A stretch of DNA of 64,000 bases from Hemerocallis citrina (GCA_017893485.1 CM030364.1:245533818-245597817), one strand, 5' to 3'. Counted from the first letter of the stretch, positions 11,502 to 22,429 are shown. Numbers and translations are program-made. Notes: generated by a model from the letters alone, not told the origin.

Positions 11502-14500
11502 TGATTTTTCTTCTTTTTGACAATAATAGGACGGAGTTGTAAGAGTTCTAAAGAACTCCAGCCTGTATTTATTTTTTTATTTTTTATTTTTTATTTTTGC
11601 TTTGTCGTTTGTGGAAAGAAGACAATTTCCACAACACTAATCTAAAAATTCATGCAATATGAAATTGAAGAAGTTAAATTCACGCAACACTAGCCTTTGA
11701 CTTAAGAGAAAAGTGAAAAAGAAATTGTAGAAGTCAAAACATTAGAAAAAGAAAAGTGAAGATAGGTTCTGTGAATGAAATGGTGTTATGTAAAGACAGT
11801 ATGAATATATAAAGTAAAAGAAAATGGAATTAAAACAAAAACAAACAGAACCCCGGATTTTTGTTATGAAAATAGACAAAAAAAAATGCACATAAAAAAG
11901 CAGAAATGAAGAAATTGAGAGTACGTACCTTCCTGGAAATACACAAGAATCATGAGCTGCAAAGGGAATTGAAAAAAAAGACATTGTTAGATGTCACCAT
12001 ACTGAATTCTTTAAGAGAGTCGAGTATAAATGCAAATGTGGGTTGCACCGAAATGCCCCCTGATTCAAGGACTACTGATTATGACACCAGCATAATAAGC
12101 CATTATTGGTTCGCACATGCAAGAGGGCACAATATTTCTCTGCAAACAATTATTTTTAAAACTCTCTTCAATGGGCATATGGAACTAAACTTTTGGCCAA
12201 CTTGTTTCAATAAATCTTCAAAAGTTCTCGAAAGAGGGAGATTTTTTTAAGCTCATGCATTGCTAAGATGCAAATGTATAGATATAGGAAAGTACATATT
12301 GACTTCTAAATGAATGTAAGTAAGAATGACATTTTTAGTTAAGTTTTAACTTTGACCAGACAGTACATATCTTTCAAAATGTAGTTTCTATATGGTTACC
12401 AATAGGTTCAATTGCAATCACAAAACAAATGAGCAACATAAAACTACTTCATAATCTTTGGCTTACTTGGATCAGTAGTAGTGATCGCAGCAACCCCATT
12501 GAAGTAGCAAGTCCCTGAAGCCATTCCCATCAGGTGATAGTACGCATTAAAAGCATATGTAGCGTGCGCCTCCACTGTGTCTGGATCATAACAAGGCTGC
12601 CCTTGAAGCAATGCTGAGCAGTTAACCTTCCCAGGCCCACATGCCCAATCCAATGCCGCCTGCAACATCTTGGCATCCGACCCATCCTTCGCAATACAAA
12701 ATGTATTATTTGTTGTATCATTCGCCAGCACCATCCCTGACCCTGTCAAGTGCAGAGTGTAAACTGGCAGCCCATTCGCATCAAACAGCCCCCAAAATTT
12801 CTCAGACTCTTCTCCTGGTCTCAAATCCTCATCGTAAAGTTCATAGATGTAAGTGCTCACTGCAATGCCAGGGTGCTTTGGTGTGCCCGTGTTATTAAGA
12901 ACATGACGTATCAAGTTACTGTTGTATGTGTCGGCATTGTCCACAGTAGCATCCGGCTCATTCGCATCACCTTTCCGTGGCCAACCTGACTCGAGCACAA
13001 CCACAGGCACATTTGTCACATTCAAGTAGGCCATTGCAAAGTAGGAAGCATCCACGACCGCATCAAACACATTCATGTAGTGAAGCAGCGTGTTAGAATC
13101 AACTGCCTCTTTGTTTGGTGGCAATGGGCGAAATAGGGCATAGTCCAAAGGGATGACACCGTTTGACTGCATGTAATCGTAATAAGGATACACGTTGAGC
13201 ATTAGGTAGGAGCCAGTAGATTGAAGGAACTTGAGCATTGGGACGATAACCGGGTCCCATGAACGGTTGAAAAAGGCCTGGGAAGGAGGGAACGAGTCAA
13301 GGATGATGGAGGAGGAAAGTGGTGTGGAAACCTTGATTTGTCGGTCGAGGTTGGCAGCAACAAGTGCGGAATGGATGAATTTGAGGGCATTGACGAGGAC
13401 AGGAGCAGCATTGGGTAGGGCAGTTAGGACCTCAGAACCAACGGCTATGGCAGTGATGTTGACAGCCGGTACATGGGCGACAACATTTCGAGTAACCCAA
13501 TTGGCGGCAGTGGCATTGGACTGGCCGATGCCGAGGAGTTGCTCATTAGGGACAGATATGGTGACTTGGATGCCACTGTTTGCAAGCGCTGTCAGCATGG
13601 CGACATCGGCATCGTAAAGACGGATGTGATGAAGGTTTTGTGCCTTTAAGAGGGCGACAACTTGGGTTGGGGATGGCATATCGGATAATGCTGTTCCAAT
13701 GTTTACACCAATGAATGCATCTGAAAACAGAAAGACAGAAAAGTTAAATCAGGAAACACGCAGAAGTAAGTTCAAAATAACTTGTAAGAAATATCTGTGA
13801 GGTGATAATTAACCAGCATTGATATAAAATAAAAAACGTGCATCCATGAACACTCAAATTGGAACTCTTTGGAAATTTGCAAAAGAAAATCAGTAATTCA
13901 AGTTACAAGTGGCTATTAAGCAAAATTAGGTGTAGCACATATTTTAGAAAATAAAAATAAAATAAAATATTTTAAACGTATTTTTATTCAAAAGATATCA
14001 TGTATCTCAACAGGATAGAAGGAAAATCAGTTTCTCATCGTAGATTGTTCATATAATCCTGTAAATATTAGATACTTTCACCCTTTAACAGATAAACTCA
14101 CTAACCTCACTCCCAATCCACCTTCACCTGACCAAGAAAAGAATATGCAACACGTGCAATGTTTATCACGGTTTCATAATAGGATTAGGAGTCCCGTCAG
14201 ACCTTTTGAGCTCTAACAATTCATTGGCCAATAGGGTCCCATAGCAAACTAGAATTCTTCACGCAGTGGAAAACTAAACAGGTTGGATCTTTAAGGCAAT
14301 CAAAGCAACAGATATTCTAAAGAGACATACACAAATTCGAACTAGAGAACTAGTCACTCAACTGTTACGCCGGATGTTTGAGAGAACAAAGGAAGAGGGA
14401 AAGAGTTTTATCAGGCTTCCATATTACCTAGTTATGTTGATGCACAACAAATCCCCAACCGTGATTTCAAATACAGTCTAATTCTACCCAAAAGTAAACC

Positions 14501-16797
14501 AAACACATCAGGAAAGGTAAAATTTATTTTTCTCCAACTCAATATTCATTTAACCATATTAGAGCACAAATATCTTCAATATCACCAGAACTAGTCCTGC
14601 TAAGATTAGCACTGATACAGGATAGGAGTTGGTACTTTGGAACTTGGGATTATGTATTGGGGTTTTACAGCTTTGCTTAAATTTGCATTTCCAGCGATCT
14701 TAAAAGATAAGACAGAGACCTTTTGAATAGGGTCCACAACCCAAATTAGGGCTTAATGGAGGATTGAAATCGTGACAGGGATACAAGGGAAATGAAGCAA
14801 AACAGTGAGGCAAAAGCAAGTAAGCAGTAGTAGGTTTTGAAGCAAAACAATTTTTCCTATAAAATTCAGATTATATTTACAAAGATATGCATACATGAAA
14901 TAGAACACACCCGTGATAATAAATTAGTGTAGAGTTCACTAATAAAATAACACTATAATGACGCAAGATGTGTCCATCACAGAGCAAAAGAAATAGGACA
15001 CTCCATCAGCCATTTGGAGTTTACCATAGTCATGCACCACAAATGCCAACTATCTAGTTTCATAAAGGTATAGGCATATATATTTTAGAAAAAGAATTTG
15101 ATTAATGTGATGTTAATAGACACAAATTTGTCTATAAGTTAAGAAAAAGTAAAGGACAACATCTAAACACATTGCTAATGGATAATTAAATAGAAAGTCC
15201 TTTGCCAAAAGTGATTGCACAACTCAACTACTGACATATTATGAGTTAGATGGAAACCAGAAGTGATCGAAAATGCCAATGAAGGTTATACTTTTTTTGC
15301 GAATACACCCAACAAATGAAGGAAAAAAAAGATGAGGAATGCACTCAGTTCATTCTCAAGTCCTGGTCTTTTCCCCTATTTTTTCGTAGGCCACCTATGT
15401 CCATCAAGTAAATCAAACAAAACAGAACAAAACCTCAACTGCTTCAATATCTTGTTCAGTAATCCGCTTTGGGTTGCCACTCCCTAATCACCCCAAAAAA
15501 ACAATAAAGAAGCCGACACCAACTACTTGGGAAAAAAGCTTTGTTATTGTTGTGACCTCTAAAACAATAAAGAGAAGATCTACGCTTCATTCATATCTTC
15601 TTGCATTTAGATAATTTTATCTGCATTGAGTCAATAAATTGACACTAACAATTAACAAAATACAAAGATGAAAATATATGTAGTACACGTGCTAATCATT
15701 TAGTCTAGTCAATTAATTATTTAATCAGGCAATCAAAAAAGGGGATTAATGAAAGCAATGTAGATATCATCAGATCATGCGGGCCAGCTTCTAGATCAGC
15801 TGCACCTCCCTAACTTGTCAATTCAGGTCAGATTGGGACATGAAAAGGACAACTGGGGGCCATGCAAGCAAAGCTCTCCTCTACTCAATGCACCTTTCAC
15901 TTTTTTTCTAAAAAAATTTAAAATAATAAAAATAAAAAGCAACCCCACTATCGCATGAAATTCCAACAAAATATTGACAGGCCATTCTGAATCATGCACA
16001 TATCAGACAAGACCATCAAACTTCACCCACGACCTCACACCCACAGCCTGGACTACTAATTACTAAATCACAATCTGAACATGGACTAATTACAAAATTT
16101 GTAAGAAATTTGGAAAAGAAAAGAAAAAATTGCAGCTACTTGATTTATTTCTAGAGTTCAATAAATGAGACATACTAAAATTACAAGTTATTAAAAGCTA
16201 GAAACTCAATATCTTTGGCTCGTACCTCTAAAAAAGCCATATGTTTGGTCATGCAATAAATCACCTCAACATTCAAAATCAACCCAGTAACAAAAAATAA
16301 TCAATAAAAATACCACAAAAGACAACACTAAAACTACAAGTTAATAAAAGCTAAAACTCATGATCTTTGGCTTGTTCCTCTAAAACAGCTCTAATCTTTG
16401 GTAATGCAAATCAAAATTCAAAATCAACCCAACAACAACAACAATAACAACAACAACAAAAACCTAGGTGGGTCCTAAAAGAGAGGGTGAACAAATGCCA
16501 AATGGGTGTCGATTTTTTTGCAGCAAATCGGTCGAGCAACAAGGGCAATCTACAGAATAACAGACACATGTGATAGATTTGACATGAGTTTCTGCTCAAC
16601 AGCTGTCTCCTACCTTCTCCTCTTCCACTCCCAAACCAACCCATTTTCATCTAATCACTCTCTAATCGCTTCAGATTTGTAACAAACTCATATCACCAAA
16701 ATCATTAAAATGACAATCAAATGGAGAAAAAAATCTCACCTTCATCACCATAAGCAACTGAGAAGACAATGAGAAGCAGAAGCAGCAGCAACCCCAT
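4331..16797 (-). CDS. GPI-anchored glucan endo-1,3-beta-glucosidase (GH17 + X8/CBM43), four exons
   Basis: Exons on the minus strand are 16797-16740, 13720-12467, 11956-11929 and 4487-4331. All junctions are GT/AG, and the lengths (58+1254+28+157) sum to 498 codons plus stop, in frame. Exon 1 encodes a signal peptide (MGLLLLLLLIVFSVAYG). Exon 2 encodes the GH17 barrel starting at FIGVNIGTALSD. The likely acid/base Glu is in VGSEV (about residue 116) and the nucleophile Glu in LESGWP (about 263). The X8 module begins near residue 360 (FCIAKDG...) with its spaced cysteines; its last cysteine lies in exon 3 (HDSCVFPG). Exon 4 gives a Ser/Thr-rich spacer and hydrophobic tail (IGFLLSSMFLL), a GPI-attachment signal. 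Many N-X-S/T sites are present. Known members hydrolyse callose in walls and at plasmodesmata; that role is inferred here. The length matches family members of about 500 residues. The odd feature is the transposon-filled last intron. Confidence 0.95.
5353..5411. repeat. (TA)n microsatellite
   Basis: About 58 bp of almost pure TA dinucleotides directly abut the foldback element at 5412. A shorter TA tract lies at 5053-5076, and the 40-bp segment ending 'agtcatgaattc' occurs before both tracts. Confidence 0.95.
5412..5703. mobile_element. Foldback element F1 between (TA)n tracts, inside-out arrangement
   Basis: Two arms of about 130 bp are inverted around a centre of about 30 bp near 5540-5570, with (TA)n on both sides (5353-5411 and 5703-5739). 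The arms contain the block ending GAACGGTTC(A/G)GATCGTCGAT also seen in F2, F4 and F5. Here that block is outermost and the GTGCACAACGG end is at the centre, the reverse of F4. No ORF. Confidence 0.75.
5740..6106. mobile_element. Foldback element F2, interrupted by an LTR retrotransposon
   Basis: Long inverted repeat: the left end 'ggaaaaggctccgttgc' is mirrored by 'gcaacggagccttt' at 6092-6105. The remaining right-end bases (ccctata...) lie at 10691, beyond the inserted LTR element. It originally sat inside a (TA)n tract (5703-5739 and 10694-10737). The centre near 5900-5960 is non-palindromic. No ORF. Confidence 0.75.
6107..7337 (-). repeat. 3' LTR of the Gag-chromodomain element
   Basis: It begins TGATGTAAAACC and ends GTCCTCATCA on the plus strand, so the ends are TGATGAGG...TACATCA in element orientation. 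It is almost identical to 9456-10685. The last eight codons of the internal ORF run into it. Confidence 0.93.
7313..9262 (-). CDS. Gag-integrase C-terminus-chromodomain fusion polyprotein
   Basis: An uninterrupted 649-residue ORF. Residues about 95-260 are a Ty3 retrotransposon Gag core (AYLDWVRAMDHYF, then QQHW and RFRAGLR). C334-C337-H342-C347 forms a CCHC zinc knuckle. About 430-535 matches the end of a chromovirus integrase (GDEVMVRI, AGPFKIL, FNIEDLVLY). About 574-622 is a chromodomain-like tail (YLVRWKNKP, LDPDLLEHH). Between residues 350 and 430, where protease, RT, RNase H and the DDE core would be, only a short acidic linker remains. The start is chosen because it opens the long frame 178 bp after the primer-binding site. 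An intact frame between near-identical LTRs implies recent activity. Known: Gag packages element RNA, and integrase chromodomains steer insertion. That this chimera does either is inference. Confidence 0.9.
   Translation of the reverse strand: MRLRSTITDPEEPFLSLPNHPIRNPRLPRPEMDNSDISATLAAIQATLANINQRLEKVELNQTSIPELHGHRQIPQGNVHDDRRQERDPDEQYKKNVKADVPQFEGHMEPQAYLDWVRAMDHYFVWFDMSEALKVKFATMKLTGKAQQHWTNLEYARRGRGLAPIATWEAMKEKLTERYVPLSFHTRLLDSWNQLYQGSKSTQEYVDKFDDFLIRCNALGKESEEQTLSRFRAGLRADLRNELIYRNVDSIAAAYALVLDMDSLKASSDSRSSDSRDHSSRMTSTDPPRPQPPSQHPNKSYPSKSNSNFNSHRDEHKGKNTERDYSKIDPLTKCYKCKGYGHVAGNCPSPSRINIVEGTAVIADEPVNEFTYEPNISDDFDEKENDPSLNCIHPIQSPLLSIPETPSPSQVTWQPIDFTHVLEHHKVTESAPTFAYNIHDLHREISKELNENNFNYKLIADTRRKFITFDIGDEVMVRIHPERFPVGPVKNLNIRAAGPFKILHAINDSTYVVDLPEGFGISKIFNIEDLVLYEGSEFNPRNFLIDEPTLQPNGEIPPLPLLPDTTYPSTEELDNILDDQIISTRDGGMHKYLVRWKNKPKSDDTCSDRKGLPQLDPDLLEHHGRITSFDSTGSSSLPPGENDEDIFPV
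9441..9452 (-). promoter_or_regulatory. Primer-binding site, initiator-Met tRNA
   Basis: Reverse complement TGGTATCAGAGC, three bases from the 5' LTR end. This is the usual chromovirus and Copia primer-binding site. Confidence 0.9.
9456..10685 (-). repeat. 5' LTR of the Gag-chromodomain element
   Basis: The minus-strand promoter LTR, next to the primer-binding site. Differences seen from the 3' LTR include one base near 9894, one near 10071, one near 10323, and one T in the T-run near 10493. Confidence 0.93.
10693..10736. repeat. (TA)n microsatellite
   Basis: Pure TA tract between the right remnant of foldback F2 and foldback F3. Confidence 0.95.
10737..10912. mobile_element. Small foldback element F3 in (TA)n
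   Basis: About 175 bp with inverted arms ('gggatatgagcaacttgctc' type) of about 60 bp around a short centre. (TA)n lies on both sides (10693-10736 and 10912-10925). The arms themselves contain the small palindrome GAGCAACTTGCTC. No ORF. Confidence 0.75.
10926..11287. mobile_element. Foldback element F4 flanked by (GA)n/(CT)n and (TA)n
   Basis: Starts 'gagagagtaatgttccgttg' and ends with its inverse before (CT)n(TA)n. Arms of about 130 bp carry GATCCGAACCGTTCACATTG and its reverse complement. The centre (about 11060-11130) is unpaired. Same family as F1, F2 and F5. Confidence 0.75.
11312..11440. mobile_element. Half foldback element F5 in microsatellite DNA
   Basis: Repeats only the right arm of F4 (from 'atgatttgattttacat' to 'gtgcacaacagaac'). 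It is bounded by (TA)n on the left and (CT)n(TA)n on the right (11436-11500). Confidence 0.7.
11441..11500. repeat. (CT)n(TA)n compound microsatellite
   Basis: A CT run followed by a TA run of about 45 bp closes the foldback cluster of intron 3. Confidence 0.9.
13721..16739 (-). other. Intron 1 of the glucanase gene
   Basis: A 3.0-kb intron separates the signal-peptide exon from the catalytic exon. Donor GTGAGA and acceptor TTTTCAG were read on the minus strand. It is AT-rich; no coding sequence or clear transposon boundary was recognised inside it. Confidence 0.8.
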
Positions 16798-16963
16798 TGA
16801 AGAACCCAGAACCCACAAAGTAGCAAACTTTCTCAAACACAAGCAGATATACCACCCAAAAACCCCCTCTTTTTTCAGTCACTGTAACTCGATCTGCTAG
16901 TAGAAGTGAGGAGAAGAACAGAAAAAGAATGAGAATATAGGCAAGTGGATTCTATGCGTCTTC

Positions 16964-16971
16964 TTTATATA
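16964..16971 (-). promoter_or_regulatory. TATA box of the glucanase gene
   Basis: TATATAAA on the minus strand lies about 167 bp upstream of the start codon at 16797. A transcription start near 16935 would give a 5' UTR of roughly 140 bp. The upstream region (17000-17130) is ordinary AT-rich sequence. Confidence 0.65.
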
Positions 16972-17130
16972 AGTGGTGTGAGCTTTGGCTGTCTTCTTGC
17001 AAGGGTCGGATTTGAGTTCGCTGGATTGGAATGGACGGCTGAGATTAGTTGCTGGATTTGAGTTCTTGCAAGAAAAAAAAATTGGGGTTTTGATTTTTAA
17101 AAACCATCGAACGGAAAAGAATTTTTTTAA

Positions 17131-17499
17131 AAACAAAATTAACCACGGATAGAAAGTTATTTTCTGTTCAAGATTTTTTTCTAAATTAACTATTAATTTA
17201 ATCTTAATCCAATTTTAATTTAATCTTAATTAAATCTAAAATCTTATTTAAATCAAAATTAAAATCTAATATATACACATAATAATATCTATAGACCTAT
17301 TTCATAGAATATTTTTCCCACAAATGAGAAATTTTGGGAAGAGTAAGAGATCCTCGACTTTTTAAAAAAAAATTAGACAACGGACGGGAAATGATTTCTC
17401 GTCCAATATATTAAAAAAAAATTGAAGCGACCAAAGATAATTCTTCGTCCAATTCAACTTTTTTATTAAAAAACGGACGAAAGATCATCGTTCGTCTGG
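17131..17499. mobile_element. Probable hairpin-bearing MITE remnant, left part
   Basis: AT-rich and non-coding, with three short interrupted palindromes of the type GGACG...CGTCC (about 17377-17403, 17424-17450 and 17470-17497). The continuation across the LTR element at 17500-23209 is 23210-23300, which ends 'tatgctctaa' like other MITEs here. The left terminus was not identified. Confidence 0.45.
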
Positions 17500-18209
17500 T
17501 GTTGCTGCTAATTTATGTGTGGGAGAAAATAGATGATATGAATTCTTTTTTTTAAAAATAAAAAATTGTCCTTTTTTACTCTCATCGATATTGATTGTTT
17601 TCAATTGTTGTTGACTGTTGAATCTGACTCGTTTACAACGTTGGATCTGATCTTGATGGTGACGATCACTCCGAATGGCCTGCAAAAGTCTGAAACACTG
17701 GGGTTGATCCCGGCGACAGATCCTCCGATGTTCAAGTCAGAACTCAAGAATAGAAAGAGAGTTTTTAGAGACAAAATACTGATTACCATGTTCTAGTTGA
17801 GGTTGAGGGATATTTATAGTCACCTTGGGGGTCAGTTTCAAGATAATGATTTATCTCTACTTCCCGGTATTTTTGGATTGGATCAGTTATTTATTTTTTA
17901 TGAAAAGATAAGAGTAGTTGATGGGATTTGAGTTTTAAACTCCCCCCCTAGATAAGAGATATGATTTTTGAACCGTCTCATATAGATAATCATGAGTTTA
18001 AATCATTTTAAAATGATTTGAACTCATTTGCATGGGGCTGTTATAACAACCCAAAAAGACATATCCATTTTTTGGTTATTGGGCTTGAAAGATGCCCAAT
18101 TTCCATTCATGGACCTGTTTATATGTGAAATTACCGTTTGCCCCTGAGAACTTTAAGATTTGTACCCGATTTGAACGGTTCCGATTTAGTTCTACTTTTA
18201 CCCATATCA
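17500..18209 (-). repeat. 3' LTR of the gag-only Retand-like element
   Basis: Aligns along its whole length with 22502-23209. Minus-strand TATAAATA at 17811-17818. Both copies end 'ccatatca' on the plus strand, where similarity stops. Confidence 0.85.
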
Positions 18210-18719
18210 CAAGTTCCCTACTTCCGAAGACTGAGTTTCACAACATTTGAGAAGTAGTTCACCCGTTTTTAATGGTTTATAGAACTTATCGGAGTTCTTG
18301 AAAAAGTTTGGATCTTGTTCGAGATGTAACGGTGTTATTCTGAGTTTTTAAAATACCCAAATTATTTTTAGAATTTTTTGGACTTTTAGTGTTTTTTTTA
18401 GATTTTTTTCGTTTTTTTACATTTTTTAATCATTTTTTGAATTTTTATTCAATTTCAAAATTTTAATAATTATTTTTTGAAACTTTTAATTAATTATTCA
18501 AAATTAATAAATATTTTTTCAGAATTTTAATATATTTTTCTGAATTAATAATTATTTTTAGAATTTTTAATTATTTTTCAGAAATTTTAAATATTTTTCA
18601 GAATTTTTAAATAGTTAACTCAATTTAATAATTAAATAAAAGAAATTATCTTGATTTAATCATGACTGTTGATCATGATCGAGCATGGATTAGGAGGAAG
18701 ATGTTTTCTCTCATTTCCA

Positions 18720-19030
18720 GGTTGGGGGCAGGATTGCTCGGCGCGCGCCACCGAGCTTCGGCGTGCTGACAAGTATTGTTGACTGTTGACCCGGTCATTT
18801 TTTAACGAATCTCAGCCTTTGATCAAGATCGGGCGTGGATCGTAAGGATAAATTTTTTTTGCCATTTTCAGCTCAGAGACAAGTTTGCTCGGCGTTGCAC
18901 GTGTTTTTTTATCGAATCTTGGTCGTTGATCACGATCTGGCACAGATTTTTGAAGAGAATTTTGCTCCATTTTCACTTCGAGGGCACGTTTGCTCGGAGT
19001 AGCACATGTAGTACACGTGCTTTTTCGAGT
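18720..19030 (-). repeat. Imperfect tandem repeat, about 120-bp unit
   Basis: Two to three degenerate copies carrying GAATCT(C/T)(A/G)G, the 'gatcaagatcgggc' / 'gatcacgatctggc' block and 'gtttgctcgg'. Lies in the 3' part of the gag-only element. Confidence 0.55.
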
Positions 19031-19660
19031 GGCGAGCCGAGCTCCGCTCACTTGCTCAGGGACAAGAGGCTAGAGCGGCCATGTGAGTCACGAGTGGACT
19101 CTGAACACTGGGACGATGAGTTTTGGGAGCACTCGAAGAGCGAGTCATGATCCGCATATTTGTTCAAGGGTAAGTGGCTAGAGAGACCTATGAACCATGA
19201 ATGAACTCTACACTTGTTCGAGGTTGTTTTGGGGGCACTCGAACGGCGAGTCGTGCCCCGCGCACTTGCTCAGTGGCAAGTGGCTAAAGCATCCCTATGA
19301 ACCGTGAGTGGACTCCGAACAAGATGACGACTAGTTTTGAGAGCACTCGAATGGAGAGACGAACCCCATACACTTTTTCGGGAGCATGTGGCTAGAGCGG
19401 CTCTATGAACCATGAATGGACTCCGCACTTGTCCGGACTTGTTTCAGGAGCCCTCGAACGGCGAGCCGACCCCGCATACTTGCTCGGGAGCAAGTAGCTA
19501 AGTGGCCATATGAACCATTAATGGACTTCGAACAAGGGGACGATGAGTTTTTGGAGCACTCGAATGGCAAGCCGAATCCCGCGCACTTGCTCGGGGGCAT
19601 GTGGCTAGAGCAACATATGAACCATGAGTGGACTCCGCACTTGTCCGTTGGAGTACTTAG
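19030..19660 (-). repeat. Tandem array, about 107-bp unit, 5-6 copies
   Basis: Repeated blocks GAGCACTCGAA(C/T)GGCGAG at 19131, 19237, 19345, 19452 and 19558 give spacings of 106-108 bp. Each unit also has 'gaaccatgagtggactcc' and 'cacttgctcgggggcaagtg'. Confidence 0.85.
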
Positions 19661-20043
19661 TGTAGGGATGGTGTGGCTCAGGAGTGAACCATGCGTCTAA
19701 CTCACTAGTTGCATCTGATGGACTTGTACAAGAATACTCGAACGAAAATACTAAATTTTTATTGAAGAATAAAACTAAGTGGATGCTTTGATGCTAGTCT
19801 TTATTTCATGTTGTGACTGTTATAATTGTCGACCTTTATTACATATTTCAAGCTAACTACTTGGGGAGGGCGTTAAGCGCCCTTGTTGTACTTCATCGGG
19901 TGCTCGGTGTTACGAACGAAAAGACTTTGGTTCTCCCTAATGCAAGGGACGAGTTGCTCCTTAACTTGATGTGGGAGTGCATTGTTCACCCGAAGAAACT
20001 TGGATTGATCCACTTGGGAGAAGGGGATTTCCTGCTAGTTCAT

Positions 20044-20460
20044 CTAAGGGATCATAGCTTGCTTGTCCCCGAGGGGGAGGACTGAGCCCCTTATTGTGGT
20101 GGTGTAACATGCCCTAGCAGCTTTTTGGCTTCCTTTGGATTCCCCTACCCCTATTGATGTAGGGAACTTCATCTTCATATGGTAGGCTGAGGCAACCGCG
20201 TGAAGGGCTGCTAACCCCGGGTGACCAAAGACGGCATTGTAGGCGGACTTCATGTCGACAACCATGAAATCGAGTGCTTCCGTGCAGGTAGTTAGAGCTT
20301 TCCCCACAGTTACGTGAAAGGTGACTATTCTCTCGATTAGAACTGGGGCTCCGGAGAATCCATGGAGAGTGTTCCTGGCGGGCTTAAGGTGGTCTCGCTT
20401 ATGCTTGAGACCCTCGATTACATTCAGAAATATGAGGTTTTACCGAGCTGCTGTTATTTA
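20044..20460 (-). pseudogene. Protease-region remnant of the Retand-like element
   Basis: The minus-strand frame contains FMVVDMKSAYNAVFGHPGL and AVASAYHMKMKFPT. This is the conserved segment after the retroviral-type protease in Tat elements; compare FMVVNVKAAYNAILGRPDL at about 40684. No RT follows: sequence left of 20044 passes directly to non-coding DNA and tandem repeats. Confidence 0.75.
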
Positions 20461-20527
20461 CCAGGATGCGACACACCTCATAATTGACCATACATAAGCT
20501 GATTACCAGTGTGTTGCAGTGAGTTGT

Positions 20528-22429
20528 TTAATGACCTTCAAGGTCTTGGTCTGAAAATGTGATCGGGATCCCTGAGTTTTTGGGAGGGGGGATATTATGC
20601 ACCGAGTTCGCTTCTCGAAGAAATGCTTTCCTGGAGGGGTTAGATCCATGAGCCCCCGAGCCTTGGAACTCGGCTGGTTTTTTTGGTCGCTTATTGATTC
20701 CTCTTAGAGGAGGTTCGATGTCGTTCCTTTGGGTGAACTTGGTGAGGTACCCCCGTCGGAGCAGAGCTTTTAGCTCGTCTTTGAGAGCTCGACAATCATC
20801 AATGAGATGCCCGTGATCTTTGTGAAACTCGCACCACTTGTTCCTATCTCCTCTTCCACTTGGGGCGTTCATCTTGGGGGGAGGTTGAAGGAGTCCCTCT
20901 TTATCCACTTCCATGAGGATTGTAAAGATGTTGGCATTAAGTGGAGTATAATTCTTAAATCGAGGCATTGGGGGTGGACGGCATTGGCTTATGACATCCT
21001 TCGGGGACTTACTGGGTTCTTCTTTGTTAGTGCTCTTCTGTTTGTTCCTAGATGAGGTCACCTTATGTTCTTGAGGTCGAATAGCATCCTCCACTCGGAT
21101 GTACTTCTTAACTCTTTGGAGGGGGTCGAAGAAGTTCTGGGGAGGTCTTTTGACAAGGGAGGCTTTGAGGTAATCATAATTTACATTGTTACTGAAGGCA
21201 CCCATGACTATAGCTGATATGAGTGAGGGGATGGACCGAGACTCGGCTGCGAAGCGCTGAACATAACTCTTAAAGGACTCCCCGTTTCTTTGCTTCAAGT
21301 AGGGAGGCACTTGTCTTCTTTGTCTTGCGACTGGTGATGAAGTGTGTGAGGAAGAGCTCCTTAAATTGATCGAATGAGAAGATGGACCCTGGAGAGAGTC
21401 GAGAGAATCACTCGCATGCGGATCCCTTCAGGGTTGCTCGGAAAGTCTTGCAGAGGAGGGAGTCAGATGCTTGGTCGATCATCATGAGAGTTTTAAAACT
21501 GTCAATGTGGTATACCGGATTGGTGTTCCCGTTGTATGACTCGAATGTTAGGATCTTGAAGTTAACAGGGACAGGAGCCTCAATAATCTTTTTGGAGAAT
21601 GGGGGTCTGACGGGACGGTATCTTCTTTCTGCTTCAGCAGTGCTAGACAATCTTCCATTTTTCGAAGGCATCGAAGGACAACGTCCTCTTGCTGATCGGA
21701 TCTAGTGGACCCATGAGACTCTTCGCATTACGGATGAGTAGAGAGGTGAGGACTGGTTCGTCGGATCTTAGGAGGAATTATGTCAAGGGCCTGAAGGATT
21801 TCATCTTTGAACTCTCAGAGTCCTGCTCTGGTGATGAGTACTTCTTCCTCCCTTCCTCTTCTAGGGGGTTGTTCTGCTGGTTGGAGTTGGATGCCTCCTC
21901 TCTCGAGGAGGAGTTCTTTTTGTGGTCCCTTGGGGGAGCGGTGGCTTCTTCGCCCTCTAGGAGAGGGAGATCTTCTTCGCCTTGTGGAAGAGAGAGTTTT
22001 TCTGCGCACCCTTGGAGAGGGAGCTCTTTTGGATCATGACCTCCGAGGAGAGGGACTCCTAGCGCCTACCTGATGTGACGGATGTGGCCTGCTTGAACGG
22101 CCCTTACGTCTGGACTCCTGCTGTCTGGAGTTTATGAGATGGCGGAGATCTTGTTGAGGTTACGGTGTCTCGGAAGGCACAGTGGAGGGTGTAGAGGTGT
22201 AGACCGACCCTCTATTCTCTCCAATGTGTTGTGCAGATGGTTGATTTCTTCGGGATTCCCCCGGTGGAAGCTCCTTGGAGGGGGGTTAAGTAGGCTGCTG
22301 AGGCTGTTCCGGCTGAAGGAGTTGATCCGGCTGAAGGGTATGAGGGACGTCCTCAAGAGGAGGAGGCGGAGGAAGAGGGTTGTCTCATCAGCTTGAGGCC
22401 GCCACCTTCCCTTTCCCCTTTGCAAGCAT
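20528..22429 (-). pseudogene. Tat/Retand-type gag, frame-disrupted
   Basis: It starts at ATG 22429 with a basic leader, then a proline-rich N-terminal part (about 22425-21815). The Gag core follows: RPPFSKKIIEAPVPVNFKI and SFKTLMMID near 21600-21450. The longest open piece, 21310-20528, contains YLKQRNGESFKSYVQRF and the zinc-finger-like CEFHKDHGHLIDDC with the following LKDEL segment. The frame changes several times between these pieces, and the start of the open piece is not a true gag start. Decayed gene. Confidence 0.8.

Larger units (their letters stand above)
4488..11928 (-). other. Intron 3 of the glucanase gene, transposon-loaded
   Basis: A 7.4-kb intron between the 28-nt exon 3 (donor GTACGT at 11928) and the GPI-tail exon (acceptor TTTACAG). 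Most of its length is inserted DNA: foldback elements in (TA)n tracts at 5353-6106 and 10686-11505, and the LTR retrotransposon 6107-10685. The segments 4488-5050 and 11506-11928 look like the original intron. Confidence 0.85.

Noticed and set aside
12641..13617. Plus-strand open frames across the glucanase catalytic exon
   Set aside because: They lie opposite the GH17 exon, whose protein has catalytic motifs, correct length and spliced partners. The plus-strand frames show no domain.
18720..19660. CRISPR-like array
   Set aside because: The units are long direct repeats without unique spacers and lie inside an LTR element of a plant genome.
21689..22396. Plus-strand frames opposite the gag-only element
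   Set aside because: They are shadows of the proline-rich gag N-terminal region read on the minus strand.
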